From Parasponia andersonii (taxonomy: Eukaryota > Streptophyta > Magnoliopsida > Rosales > Cannabaceae), in contig JXTB01000503.1 in assembly GCA_002914805.1 (NCBI GenBank), positions 219,000 to 282,999 of the forward strand: a stretch of DNA of 64,000 bases, written 5' to 3'. Position 1 is the first letter of the stretch. Each line of letters opens with the position of its first letter. Made by a program: the position numbers and the translations under genes. Under the pieces are notes generated by a model, which had not been told where the DNA came from, did no database searches, and was given only the letters and a program-made list of their open reading frames with translations. Shown in pieces: positions 37,022 through 48,230 of the stretch.

Positions 37022-40000
37022 TGTAACACCCTCTTTATCCTTCTACTACTAGTAGAAATTTATTAACTTTCTATTTACAAGACGTTATTTTTGGAAGATA
37101 ATCCTGTAATTGTTTTTCCAAAATACGGGCCAATTTGAATTTTTTATTTTCTTTAAAATTCTATGGATAGCTGAATTTACTTACATATATGATCAGTATA
37201 TATATATATATTACAAAACAAAATGTAGTAAATAAGTACTAAAAAAAACGAACTAAAAATAACTTCATTGAGAGACTGCAAAATATCCTAAAATACACAA
37301 ACTAGGCCCCCCCACAAGTGGTCAAAATATCTATATGTACAACACCAAGATTGGGCCTCTACTTCAACTCACAAGCTTATGTTGTCATCTCAATCATTAC
37401 CTGCAACACAAGACTATAATGAGCTACAGCTCAGTAAGTAAAGTAATGGATGACATGTTGCTCAATGACATGAATTAAATATATGATCATGCTTGCTTAA
37501 ATGTTTCGGTATAAATAATTTCCTTTAGACACTTCCCTATCTTGTGCCCATTGTCCAGTTTAGCACTGTGCTTGCAGGGATTCCTGAATTAATGATATTC
37601 CATGGGTTCTCCTCCCGCCGACTCTTACCACAGTTGGGCTCGTTACTAACCTTATTCAATCGTTACTCTATCAAGCTCAAGAGATAAGGCGGCCCGAGAC
37701 TGTAGTTTAGTCTATTATATAACTTGGAGGAGGAATATTGTGGTAAACCTTCTGACTAATCCTGTCACATTTGCCTCTCTCCTGGGNAACTGTAAATATT
37801 TATCCCGCTTCCCCGTAACAGTGACACAAAACTTTCTGAAAGTTACCTGGTCTTAACTTCTCTATGATAAAATAGTTTTACACAATAATACTAAGACATT
37901 TCATAAATCATATCACCCTTCTTAAACTTTTTCATAAAACATGCATAGTTATATGATATACCTAATAATACCACACCAAAATTACGAAGCATATATATGC
38001 TGAAATCGAAATACCAATGGTCATACTCATAACCAGAATAAATGCAATACATGAAAACATAATAGATACTTATATAGCCAATAATTCTTGTGTTGCAGTT
38101 GAGTACTTTACTTACCTCGTGTCCTGAATAGAAATGAATTGTGGAAAGGGTCAATATCCTCTAGAGATTGGTGTGCTATTCACCTGTCATAGTTTACTAT
38201 TATTCAAAATGCACATTTTTCCAAAAGAATGCATGAAGATACTCGAACAATACCGAAATCAGAATTTTCACGAAATTAGGAAACTTGATCTTAAAATGAC
38301 TTAGAAGCATATAAATCACTTAAGGTACTTGTCAGTCAATAAGTAGCATTAAAAAACTGTTCAAAGGTATTAAAATATGAATGCTAATTCATTAGCTTAA
38401 AAATGATCCAAAATGGCACATAATTTTGTAAAACTAGTCCATTTGCTCCTAAATGGTGCCATTTCATTTTAAAAATATTTGGACAGCACTTCCCATATTT
38501 TTAGGATGTTCTCATATGATTAAAATCATGGTTTTAAACCTGCAATAGCAATTAGAAATCCAAATTCCCACATATACACATCAAGAGGATTACTTAGAAC
38601 AATCTAAATGCACTTGAAATCTTTTTCAGTTTCAACAAGTTTAAAACCATTTTTACACTTGTGTGTCATCACAAGAAGCCACCAAATGAGTGTAATAGAC
38701 AATAGGATCAATAAGATATACAATCTAAATTTAAGAAATCAGATTACAAATATAGAAAACTTAATCTATTACACATAAAAATACTTAACTTCATAAATAG
38801 CAAACTTTGGGGCTTTAGGTTTAACTTTAATCCTCCACTTAAATTTTATATTTCCAGAAATATATAAGAGTTCCTAGGACCATTATTCATCAAATAATAT
38901 TTTAGGTTTAAGAGCTGAAATAAAAGAAATTCACTACAAATTCAAAATCCAACATAAACCTCACCTTAACTAGTTTGAGTCTTTGCTAGTGTTCTTGCCT
39001 TCTATCTCGACCAACTGATTTCCAAGGCTTAGAAATAGATTTTTGGACTTAAGAAGACATGAAGAAACCTTTGTTTAAGTGGAAACAATTAGAGAATTGA
39101 AATTAAAGGACAATACCTAGAAAGAAGAACTTAGTAGAGCTAGATTAGTTTTGGTCTATCTTGCTTCTAGAGCTCCAATTTGAGTTCTACTACTTGGAAA
39201 CTCTTGGATATGGCTAAGAGGAGTTGAGAGAAGTGTAGGAAGGTGTTGGAGAGGCTCAGGTCATGGTTGGAGAGAAAGGGAAAGCAAATGACCAGATTTG
39301 GTCTAAAAGTGATACTTAATGACTAAGAAATGGCATAACTTAAATTCTAAGGGGTATTTTGGGTATTTTGTTCATTACTTTCCATGTGTCAAGCTCTAAA
39401 ACATCCTTAGCATAGTCACCTCGTTGCTGGTCACTCCTATACACCCAAGTGTAGCCAAAGTTGGTGAATCCTATCTTAGAAAGTGAAATCTAGTCATAGT
39501 TTGACTTATGATCCTATATGGCCAATCTTATTATAATTTGGTGGAACCTAGCCCCATAACCAATCATTAAATATAAAAGTAAGTCAATTAGACTCCAATT
39601 AATAATACAATATAGTATCAATTCCCAATTAATAGAATGCACAAAATTGATACTACGCGATTAAGCTAAATCTAAGCTAGCTTAGTGTAACAAAATACCA
39701 ATTAGTGTCTTGAATGTCACCTCGTGCTTACCTGGAGCCGACAAATAAAATGCTATAAATAAGTCCTAGACATTGAATTAAGCCTATTTGACGTGTTAAA
39801 CACACAGTGAATTTGGCTCCGAANTTTGGCTCCGAAATACATGAAAATTGCATTTTACCGAAAAAACTACTATTTGGCCAAGTTATCAACAAGTACGATC
39901 TTAATACATGTGCACATAAAATTAGTTTCATAATTATATTCTTTGTTCTTTTAGTATACCGAGCTCTCTCTCTTAGGGTATTGAACATTTACACTGCATC

Positions 40001-40168
40001 GGGACACTTTGACAATCATTAGTATAATAACATGTATGTAAAAGCACATAACATGAGGAATGAGCATATTTTTATGAAACTAGTATTAATGACTTCTAGA
40101 TGCCTAATATATAATTAGATTATGTTTATTATTGACTCTCTTAATTATGTGAGGAGTTGGATGTCACA
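37022..40168 (-). mobile_element. 3.1-kb solo LTR (probably Ty3/gypsy type) nested in the copia LTR
   Basis: Ends are TGTAACACCC and GGATGTCACA, an imperfect inverted pair with TG...CA termini. AAAGT is duplicated exactly on both sides (37017-37021 and 40169-40173), and removing the insert restores the LTR sequence seen at 32308-32320. No coding domains lie inside, so it fits a solo LTR or a non-autonomous derivative. On the minus strand it starts TGTGACATCC and ends GGGTGTTACA, as in many plant gypsy LTRs. Two single-N gaps (37787 and 39825) lie within it, the latter beside a local repeat of TTTGGCTCCGAA. Confidence 0.85.
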
Positions 40169-40173
40169 AAAGT

Positions 40174-40378
40174 ACACGGCACTTGAGAAGTGTATTCACT
40201 TATATGATAAAAGAGTTTACAGCTAATTTTATAGACTAGGATTAGGAAAAAAATAAAATAAAATCAGACCTTATCCTAATCTGATTCTATAAATCAGAAA
40301 AACAAATCTATGAGATAAAAAGAAATGACAGCTAATAATTTTTGAATACAAAATCTAAAAGATAAATGAAAAAATCTG
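40174..40378 (-). repeat. Outer part of copia 5' LTR, end truncated
   Basis: The sequence resumes the LTR exactly where the insertion split it and follows the left copy to about 40372. The final 20 or so bases, including the TGTTGGATATT terminus, are missing or diverged, so the outer target duplication cannot be read. Confidence 0.85.
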
Positions 40379-41333
40379 ATTCACTAGTAGGAATTGCAAG
40401 ACCTTTAAAAAAATTATTATTTCATAAACTTTTTATACACTGTTGCTAATAAACCAAAAATTTCTGAATCAATTAAAATTCTCATTTAACCACTAACCTC
40501 GGATTTGAATCATTGGGATTTGAATCATGACAAAGCAGACACGTCCAAATTAGATATATAGGAATCCTTGACAGGAAATCTTCCTGATGCGTAGAACCAC
40601 GTCCTAAGTAGAAGCACTGCATATAAGTTTTCCTCTATACGTAAAGTTTCATCGGTATCGTAGTTTGAAAAGATGTCAACTTAGTTGAATGTATTTCAAT
40701 TATTTACACTTGCATTTGGCAAGTTTTGTTGAGCGGCATGACGCATCCTAATTCCTTGAAATTCATGGGATATTTGAATCATTATAATGCAGCCGGAATA
40801 TATGAGTTTGGTTTAAATCATTAAGACAATATTTATACATGAATGATTATAATCTTAATATTTATACATGAATGATTATAATGATTATAATGATTTAAGT
40901 CGTTAGATCATTATCCTATCTACCGTTATAATTAGTTCGATGGTTAGGCCAAAATGCATAAAAGAAATTTAATGCTATTGAGACTCTGTATATATATTAT
41001 GAAAAATAAGAAAAATAAATTAATGTATTCGTACATCTCCTTATAATTTTAATGCAGATCATATAGCACATTAATTTTATTATTTTCGAAACTTTTGAAA
41101 CACGGAAAAAGAATTACTAGGAAAGCAACGACATCAAACCAATTCATGAGATTAAAATTGCAAAACGTAAAAAACGAGTAAAAGTAAAGGGCACACATAA
41201 AATGTGGGACGTGGAAATAAACTTCCAAGCGGTACGTACGACACACGAATATGTGTGTACTATTCTCTTGCATAGTAGGAGGTTCGTAGTTATAATACGT
41301 AGATTTCCGTTGTCAGCGATGTGGTGGTGATCA
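40379..41333. other. Intergenic region right of the copia element
   Basis: AT-rich DNA without a recognisable gene. A short direct repeat (ATTTATACATGAATGATTATAA) occurs twice near 40830-40880. The end is the likely 3' UTR of the phylloplanin-like gene, which is transcribed leftward. Confidence 0.5.
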
Positions 41334-41921
41334 TCATGCATGCAGGGTGGACGGGTCGTAATAAGAAGATTGAGCAGAGGAAATGGCGTGTTCATGATGC
41401 ACCTTAGACTGGTCGGAATTAGACTGAGCGTTGCAAATTGCAGCCATTGAAACGACCTGGCTGTCATCATTACGAAAAAGATTCTCAGTAAGAGTTTTGA
41501 CAGCACCAAGAGGGTCGTCGACGACCCCTGTGGGCGCGAAAACGCCACAACCAGCGATAGGGAGTACGGGAATTATTCGACAGTCATTACTGTTAGATGC
41601 ACCAAACAAAATGCTGCTTGAACTGTCAACAACAATCTGAAAAAACCCAGATGTATGTGTCAAAGCGTTCGCGATGGCAGTTCTACCCCCGTCACAGCTC
41701 AAAATCACGTTCACTCCCGCCACGAGGGGTGTGTCTTGGGGACAGCTCAGCGGTGGGATAAAGCACCGTAACACACCAGGAATGACCACTGCTGGTTGCG
41801 GAGCAATATTGTTACTAGTAACATCGGGGAGGTTGTGATTTGGTAAAATGCGATGGGCGACCGAGTTCATTGCAATGAGCAACGACGCAATAAACAAGAG
41901 AACAGGACTTGGATACGCCAT
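41334..41921 (-). CDS. Phylloplanin-like / pollen Ole e 1 family secreted protein, single exon
   Basis: One uninterrupted frame of 195 aa. Residues 1-23 (MAYPSPVLLFIASLLIAMNS and on) form a clear signal peptide, so the product should enter the secretory pathway. The middle, about residues 45-150, has VIPGVLRCFIPPLSCP, NVILSCDGGRTAIANALT, SGFFQIVVDSS and NDCRIIPVLPIAGCGVF. That Cys-containing beta-sandwich pattern is typical of Ole e 1 domains and closest in layout to phylloplanins, leaf-surface or wall-associated plant proteins. The C-terminal tail is polar with no known motif. Lack of introns agrees with some family members. The exact role is not readable, and the assignment is by motif recall. 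Confidence 0.7.
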   Translation of the reverse strand: MAYPSPVLLFIASLLIAMNSVAHRILPNHNLPDVTSNNIAPQPAVVIPGVLRCFIPPLSCPQDTPLVAGVNVILSCDGGRTAIANALTHTSGFFQIVVDSSSSILFGASNSNDCRIIPVLPIAGCGVFAPTGVVDDPLGAVKTLTENLFRNDDSQVVSMAAICNAQSNSDQSKVHHEHAISSAQSSYYDPSTLHA

Positions 41922-43376
41922 GAAAATGTTAAATATATATATATAGGTATATCAATCTAAGATAGAATTATATGTCTTGGCTGGAATAGGAACTTGGAAG
42001 TAAATGGATGGATCAAACTATATATTTATATGTCATTTTCTACAAAAAATCAGTTTCTAATTATTGAGAAACCTGCATATATAAAATTGGTATATATATA
42101 TATATTTATATATTTAATACCACAATAACAATACTTTGTGCATCCCACGTTACTAACCCAGCTAGTCTCTCGTATCATCTGCACGTTAGCAAATCTTGGA
42201 GAAAAGATGACATAATGTTATATTATTTCCAAAATAATCTCATATATATATATATATATATAGTTATATTATATCCCCCATTATCTGAACTTTCATTAAT
42301 TATAATCATCTTAATATACATAAAATATCCCAGTACGTTGCTTTTATTAGAACAAGTTGAGCGACCGGGCACAATTGAATATACATATTACTGTGATGCT
42401 CCCACAACCTCCCACGTCTTATATTGTAGTTCAAGGTTGCCTATCAAAAAATGGGATCCAAATGGTGTCCACCCACAACAATCTTGTCATCTCATTCAAA
42501 AACATTGAAAGAGTTTAACCTTATGTCTTTTTTCTAAAGCTGTTTATGTTAACCTGGTTGCTGTCCTTTCAATTCACCTTAACATCTTATCGTTTCTTTC
42601 GTTTTTTTATTTTTCCTTTTCAGAATTACTTTAATATTAAACAAAAGCTAGCTCTTCACTCCCTAAAATTCTAGACAGGAGTTATCAATCTCCATTAACC
42701 AATGAATGGGGCTATACATTTTTTTTTTCTCCCTATGGTCCTCAAAATCAATGATATCATGTTCATCAATCTAGAAAGCAATTAAGTTTTTACTTTCTTT
42801 ATTCTTATTATATCACTAAAACACTTTCTATATTGTACACCCGTTTTTTTTTTCCCCCCCTTCCTGAAAAGTATTGTATGCCCATATTTGTATATTTTAT
42901 TTCAAAAATTCACGTTCTTAACTTTCCGTCAAAAATACATATTTTTAGGTTTGCATTTTATGTGTAAATTATGTACATATGGTTTACATATATAAAATCT
43001 ATGTACATTTATTATGTAGATTTTTAGAATGGTAGTGTAAATTTATACCCAATGGTTTACATTTTGAAATGCATATCGATTTTTAAGTATAATTTTTTTT
43101 ATAGGTAAATTTCATATATAAAACCCGTGTGGCATATATTTCTCAAAAAAAAGTGTACGTGAAATAAAAACAAAAAAATGGGTATTTATAATTTGCCTAA
43201 GAAAACGAATAATTTATGAACTTTTTCTTTTTTTAACTTCTCTAATTCATTTTTTTAGTTATTCTATTTTTTAGCTACCCTTAGCATTAATACAACCTTC
43301 AACATTTTTAGTCTAATAAGTTATAAAAAACTGAAAAAATAATCATGATGAATCAGTAGACTACTTCTCTAAATTA

Positions 43377-43411
<35 letters not shown>

Positions 43412-43417
43412 TGTGCA

Positions 43418-43666
43418 CCAATCCAGTAGGTATTTTTTTTTTTAATCTATGTATAGGTATCAATTTGGCCAATGAAAATTTAACATGCACATTTTTTAAT
43501 TGTAAAAAGTAAGAGAGAGAAAGAGCATTAATAATGCACGTCTTTTTATGCACTTTATTATAGCCCTTGGATCACCATCTAATGGTAATCACCATCTAAT
43601 GGTGATCCAACTGCTAAAAAAAAAAGACCTACCCATAGGTTAAAAAAAAAAAACCTATTGGATTGG
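43418..43666. mobile_element. Foldback/MITE-like element between AT microsatellites
   Basis: The left end CCAATCCAGTAGGTATTTTT pairs with the right end AAAAACCTATTGGATTGG. Inside, TTGGATCACCAT and ATGGTGATCCAA form a second, perfect 12-bp inverted pair at 43566-43609 with CACCATCTAATGGT repeated. No clear target duplication is seen. AT microsatellites flank both sides. Confidence 0.5.
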
Positions 43667-44016
43667 CAATCTATATATATATGTATATATATATATATAT
43701 CCCGGTACCTTTTGTTTTCGAAGTATTTTTAACTTTTGGGTTATGAATTGTTTATTTTTCTAATCTTTATTTATGTTTTATTTTGAGTTCCAGTGCTAGA
43801 AACTTTCTTAGTGTAATTTGATAAATTACATCAGATGATCTTATCAAAAAATATTAAAAAAAAAATATTAATTTGAAGGTGCTTTTGAGCTCAGTAGAGA
43901 CCCTCATTTGCGAATATTTTTTTTCTCAACTTAGTTAGGGGCACCCTAGAAAATACTCGGGGGTTTTTAAGAAAGTTGAAACGTTGAACACATGGCATAA
44001 TGAAATAGGTCACTAA

Positions 44017-44174
44017 AGGCTTGCTTGGATGTACTTTTATTTTCTATTTTTTATTTTTTTTAATGAAATTAAAGGTGAAGATCTTTTTAAGTAAATTCTA
44101 AGGAAGATCTAACCACCACTTTTTTCATTTTTACAAATATAAATACAATTCAAAGGTGTATCCAAACAAGACCT
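44017..44174. mobile_element. MITE-like element (158 bp)
   Basis: The left end AGGCTTGCTTGGATGTAC and the reverse complement of the right end (AGGTCTTGTTTGGATACAC) match over about 18 bp with a few differences. A TAA/TAT flank is close to a 3-bp duplication. Non-coding. Confidence 0.55.
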
Positions 44175-44935
44175 TATCATTTTTCTCTTTCTTCTTTTCT
44201 TTTCTCTTAGCAAGTAAATTGTAGGACTGAAAATGTGGTTCAAGAGTATATTTCACATATTCCCTTTCTTGAGAATCTAATAGAATCTAATAGTGAAGAG
44301 TTGTAAGATGCCTGGGAGTGTTATGATCTCTCACTCCAATACAAAGTGCTTGAAATTACATTACAGCTGTAATTTGAAGAAAGTTGAGATCAATATTCCG
44401 AATCTTCGTGTGTTCGAGTATTCTGGAGACGTTTTTCACTTCTCTCCCTTTAGATAGCCTGCTTAATGCTGAACTCAAATTAGTATCAAATTCTCGTGAC
44501 TGTACCTAGTGCTTTTGGTTCATTAAGTTGAAAAACTTCCCGGAAAGATTTGAAAGCTGCAAAGTATTGAGATTAGATATTTACTTAAGATAACGCTAAG
44601 ATTCTTAATTAAGTAATTATTTTTGGATATCATTGTAGCTTGTTGGGAAAAATCATTTTCTCACTTGTGACTTTTGTACGTGTGAATAGTTTTATATATG
44701 TAAATAGTACCATATACATGAATATTGTTGTATATGTAAATAATAATCGTATACGTGAATAGTACTATACACGTGAACATTGATCTCCGAATAAATACAG
44801 AAATAAAATAACGTAACAAAGGTATAAAGTTATGTAATTCACCCAACTTGGGCTGTATTTATAGAATTGCTACATATCTTTCACTATAAGGAAAAGATTT
44901 ATTACAAGTATTTACAAATACCCACTCATAACCCT

Positions 44936-45709
44936 GATTCTAAATACACCTAAACACTCTCTCTTATAAGTATTTTCTCACTCACATATTTTGCTAATAC
45001 TCTTTGAAATCTCCTCTTACATCAAGAATCTATACTCTTTTTGAAAAGAAAAATAAAGAGAAAAGAGGGGATTTAATCAGAAAAAACACTTAAAATTACT
45101 TTTGATTTTTTGGATGCTTTGTTGAAGCTAAGGAGGGGAGAGTTAATAACAAAACTCATCATCTCCTTTCCATATTAAAAAACATGCTCATGGACAAAAG
45201 TCTACAAATGTGGATGGATAAAAAATCTACAAATGTGGTTGCCATTCTTTTTTACCTCAACAATAATTATTAGACAAGTAGTCAAAAATGGTGGCCTGAT
45301 ATCGAATGGAAGTGTGAATGCATAAGCAAATTGTGGGCTTGATAATTAAACACCAAATTTGTGTAAATGTCTTTGTGGAAAGTCAACATTATTGTCTTGA
45401 TAATTCAACACCAAAATTGCTAGCCTATTTTTGTTGATAATGGGAAGTCATTGTAGGCTACTAATCGTGTAAAAGGGAAGGACTGTGGCCTATAAATATA
45501 CCCTTTCACGATTCTATCAAAACATTCCAAAAATATCAAAAGCAATTCAAGTATTGTTTCTAATTAAATCCTTTCTTTTCTCTTTATTTCTCATTTTTAA
45601 GAGAGTATAGTTTTTTTTTTTGTATAAGAGAAGATTTCAAAGAGTGTTAATGAAAGGAATAAGTAAGAAAATACTTGTAAAAGAGAGTACATAAGTGTAT
45701 TTGGGATCA
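44936..45709. repeat. Large inverted repeat (~200-bp arms, ~380-bp loop)
   Basis: The left arm 44936-45125 and the reverse complement of the right arm 45510-45709 align along their whole length. Shared blocks include AATACTCTTTGAAATC/AACACTCTTTGAAATC, AATAAAGAGAAAAGA and GGATTTAAT. Arms start at TGATTC/TTGATCC. No clear flanking duplication was found. A TATA-like TATAAATA lies at about 45491, just inside the right arm. It could be a long-TIR transposon or a hairpin-forming locus. Confidence 0.8.
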
Positions 45710-46335
45710 ATTGCTAGCTAGCTGACTATTCAAATTTTAATTTATGTACTTGCATATCTCATTTTGTGTTCCATTTTTGGGATTATAGGGATTTCCTGAA
45801 GAAATTAGTGATCATAATCTGCTTCGAGATCCTTTATATATATGTATCAACACATTTGAATATAACGCATCGAAAGCTCAGAATCGCGTATTGGGCTTGT
45901 TTTGTCTACACAATGGTAGAGTTTTTTCCTCGTGTAGAAAGCCTGGTTCTGAAGACATCTTTTGCAAGGATCATCATCGTGAGTACTCAGTTTTTGGACA
46001 AACAGCACCGTGCTCTTTATTATTAGGTAGAATTTGTCAAAAAATAATATCACCAACTTCAAATTTCCTGTTTCTGACTTTAGAGTTATAATACCGAACA
46101 GTGCGCTATTGATATGACGCGATCCGAAGCTAAGACTGCTCGTGCCTTTCTTCTAAAAGATCGAGCTCAATCCTCATTAGTGCATTATTCTGATCTCGTT
46201 CATAAGTAGATCGTCGTAGAGAGTTCGTACTAATTTCTACTAACACCATTGCTTTGTATCCATAAGTTAAAGAGAATGGACTTTCTCTAATAATGGTTCT
46301 TTGAGTGGTGCGATATACCCATAATACCTCAGGAA

Positions 46336-46447
46336 NNNNNNNNNNNNNNNNNNNNNNNNNNNNNNNNNNNNNNNNNNNNNNNNNNNNNNNNNNNNNNNNN
46401 NNNNNNNNNNNNNNNNNNNNNNNNNNNNNNNNNNNNNNNNNNNNNNN
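46336..46447. other. Assembly gap (112 N)
   Basis: The gap lies between exon 2 and exon 3 remnants of F-box pseudogene 2, so the state of exon 3's 5' end there is unknown. Confidence 0.99.
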
Positions 46448-46668
46448 CAGATCGATGATGGTGAACGCGAGAGAATATCAAAATCTATCAATGAGGCCAC
46501 TGACGATATTGTAAAGGTTAGCGAATTTTAAGCATGCAGTATGAGAGTTCTTTTTTAAAATACCTTTTTTTTTTTTTTTTTCCCTTGTTTCCTTAGATAA
46601 TGATGATAAATACTATGTTCAATTCATTTCAGTTGCTTAGTTGGATAGAGGAAGACACTCCTAATTAA

Positions 46669-48230
46669 ACAGAAAATCGAAGCGCTGCAACTGATCAATA
46701 CTCCGACGAGAACATATGAAATAAACTATAATCTGGTTTTGATTTTTTTCTGCTCCAACAATACGATCTTAGCAATATTATTTGATTTTTCTTCCAATTT
46801 CATTACTTGAAATGTCTTATCTGATGTTATTAGTTGTTAGTTTCTAGACTTATAGCTCTATAATATTTTCCAAAATAGTTCAAAATAGCTTCATATCCTC
46901 AAGAAGGAATTGAACTCCATACTGAAGTAGTTTTACTTTTCTATTGTTCTTTCTTCGTCCTTATAATCTATAAATGTTATTTCACCTAATTTCTTGTTTA
47001 AAATATGCTTTGAGGTATGATAAAATTTTAATAATTAGTCACTAATTAAAAATATTAAGTCACAAAATAATATAATAATTATAAAATATAAAATCAATTA
47101 AGAAAATATAATGTGTCAAAATTACATGGAAGAAAAGAGAATTCTTACATTCTTGAACATAGGCCAATTTTTTCTTGGAAAAAAAAAATACATCCATTCC
47201 ACATCATCATTGGCATAGTGACGTGACACCTCATGGTATGAATTATCCTTAATCTGCTACGAATTCCTTTGTACAAGCGGTTGAGCATATATGTATAAGA
47301 CTACCCGTTGTAACGAAAAAGAGGAAGAAGAAAACAAATGCTAAAAAATTCTTCTCACTTACGTCTGGTCTCATCGCCTATCTCTCTTTCTTACGTTACG
47401 TATTTCCTTCCTCCTAAATTAAATAAGCCGTTTAGAATCTATTCCCTTTTAGTTATTAAATAAATTTTCTTCTTTATTGATTACCCTTATTGTTATTAGT
47501 CACTTCTACCAATTTTTCTACTTTCTGACTTTAGCTCCTATATAATCTCACAAGACTTCCACTTTCCATATATATATATATATATATATATACCTATATC
47601 ATATATCTGTAAAATATTATTATATTATATTATATTATATTATTATTACTATTATTATTATCACAATTATTATTTTATAGGTTTTAGAATACTAATTACT
47701 TCTTCTCGTCATTTTTTACATTTTATATTTTTTCAGAATGCTAAGCACAAAACTGCTAACATATTACTAATATTTAAATTCCGTACTTTAAATTTCTACA
47801 GAACTGTGGTAGAAGAGTTATTTAGTAAATTGAGTTGTGTAATGTGATTTTGTTTGCAACCTTTTACGTTATTTTCAATCATTTAAATTCCTATAAATTC
47901 GTGAGAACGAGCTGTTTAACAAGCTGAGTTATGTAAAAAGACTGTCTATGTTAAATTTATATTTCTGTCATTTAATTTTCGGTACACTAATCTAACAAAA
48001 TCCTAACTATTTAATATACGGTGTTACACTATGTCCCACAAGACTTTTTATAAATTACCATTATTATGCTTAATTTATATTTTGCAAAAAAACACTCACA
48101 TACTGTATTGGATGTGAATTACACAGACAATATAAGGAGGGATGAGAGAAAAAAATAAAGATTTTTAAAAATGATGGAAAAAAAGTGAGTCATATGATGT
48201 GCTTCTTTATTGTTCACCTCATGGCCAAAC
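46669..48230. other. Duplicated F-box downstream flank and AT-rich DNA
   Basis: From 46700 to about 47010 the sequence follows the downstream flank of the intact F-box gene (compare 29060-29370), for example at the TTCAAAATAGCTTCAT and TTTCTTGTTTAA blocks. After that it is AT-rich with TA microsatellites at 47570-47592 and TATTATAT runs at 47615-47670. No gene is seen. Confidence 0.55.

Larger units (their letters stand above)
32292..40378 (-). mobile_element. Decayed Ty1/copia LTR retrotransposon interrupted by a solo LTR
   Basis: The element reads right to left. The 5' LTR (right) is split into 37000-37021 and 40174-40378 by a later insertion at 37022-40168. The primer-binding site TGGTATCAGAGC (minus strand, 36988-36999) directly follows the LTR and matches initiator tRNA-Met use. 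Gag, protease, integrase, reverse transcriptase and RNase H follow in copia order, then a purine-rich tract (32537-32548) and the 3' LTR at 32292-32536. LTR differences and multiple stops and frameshifts show that it is old and inactive. Confidence 0.93.
41922..44234. other. AT-rich intergenic region with two small foldback elements
   Basis: The left part is the promoter of the phylloplanin-like gene, with TATA-rich tracts at 41933-41950 and 42090-42115. The rest is low-complexity DNA with (AT)n tracts at about 42241-42262 and 43379-43406. The only definable structures are the foldback at 43418-43666 and the MITE at 44017-44174. Confidence 0.5.
44235..46668 (+). pseudogene. F-box/LRR pseudogene 2 (3' half only, with large insertion and gap)
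   Basis: Homologous to the intact F-box gene but without the F-box and most LRRs. Exon 1 remnants run 44235-44590, including KKVEINIPNLRVFEYSG and a frame-broken FIKLKNFPERFESCK; the donor CAG|GTA has become AAG|ATA. Exon 2 similarity (GFPEEISDHNLLRDPLY) is at 45788-45980, with a frameshift and partial replacement after the Leu-rich part. Exon 3 similarity lies at 46448-46515 directly after a 112-N gap, and exon 4 (LLSWIEEDTPN, stop) ends at 46668. Intron 1 is about 1.2 kb against 87 bp in the intact gene because a large inverted-repeat element sits in it. No functional product is expected. Confidence 0.85.
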
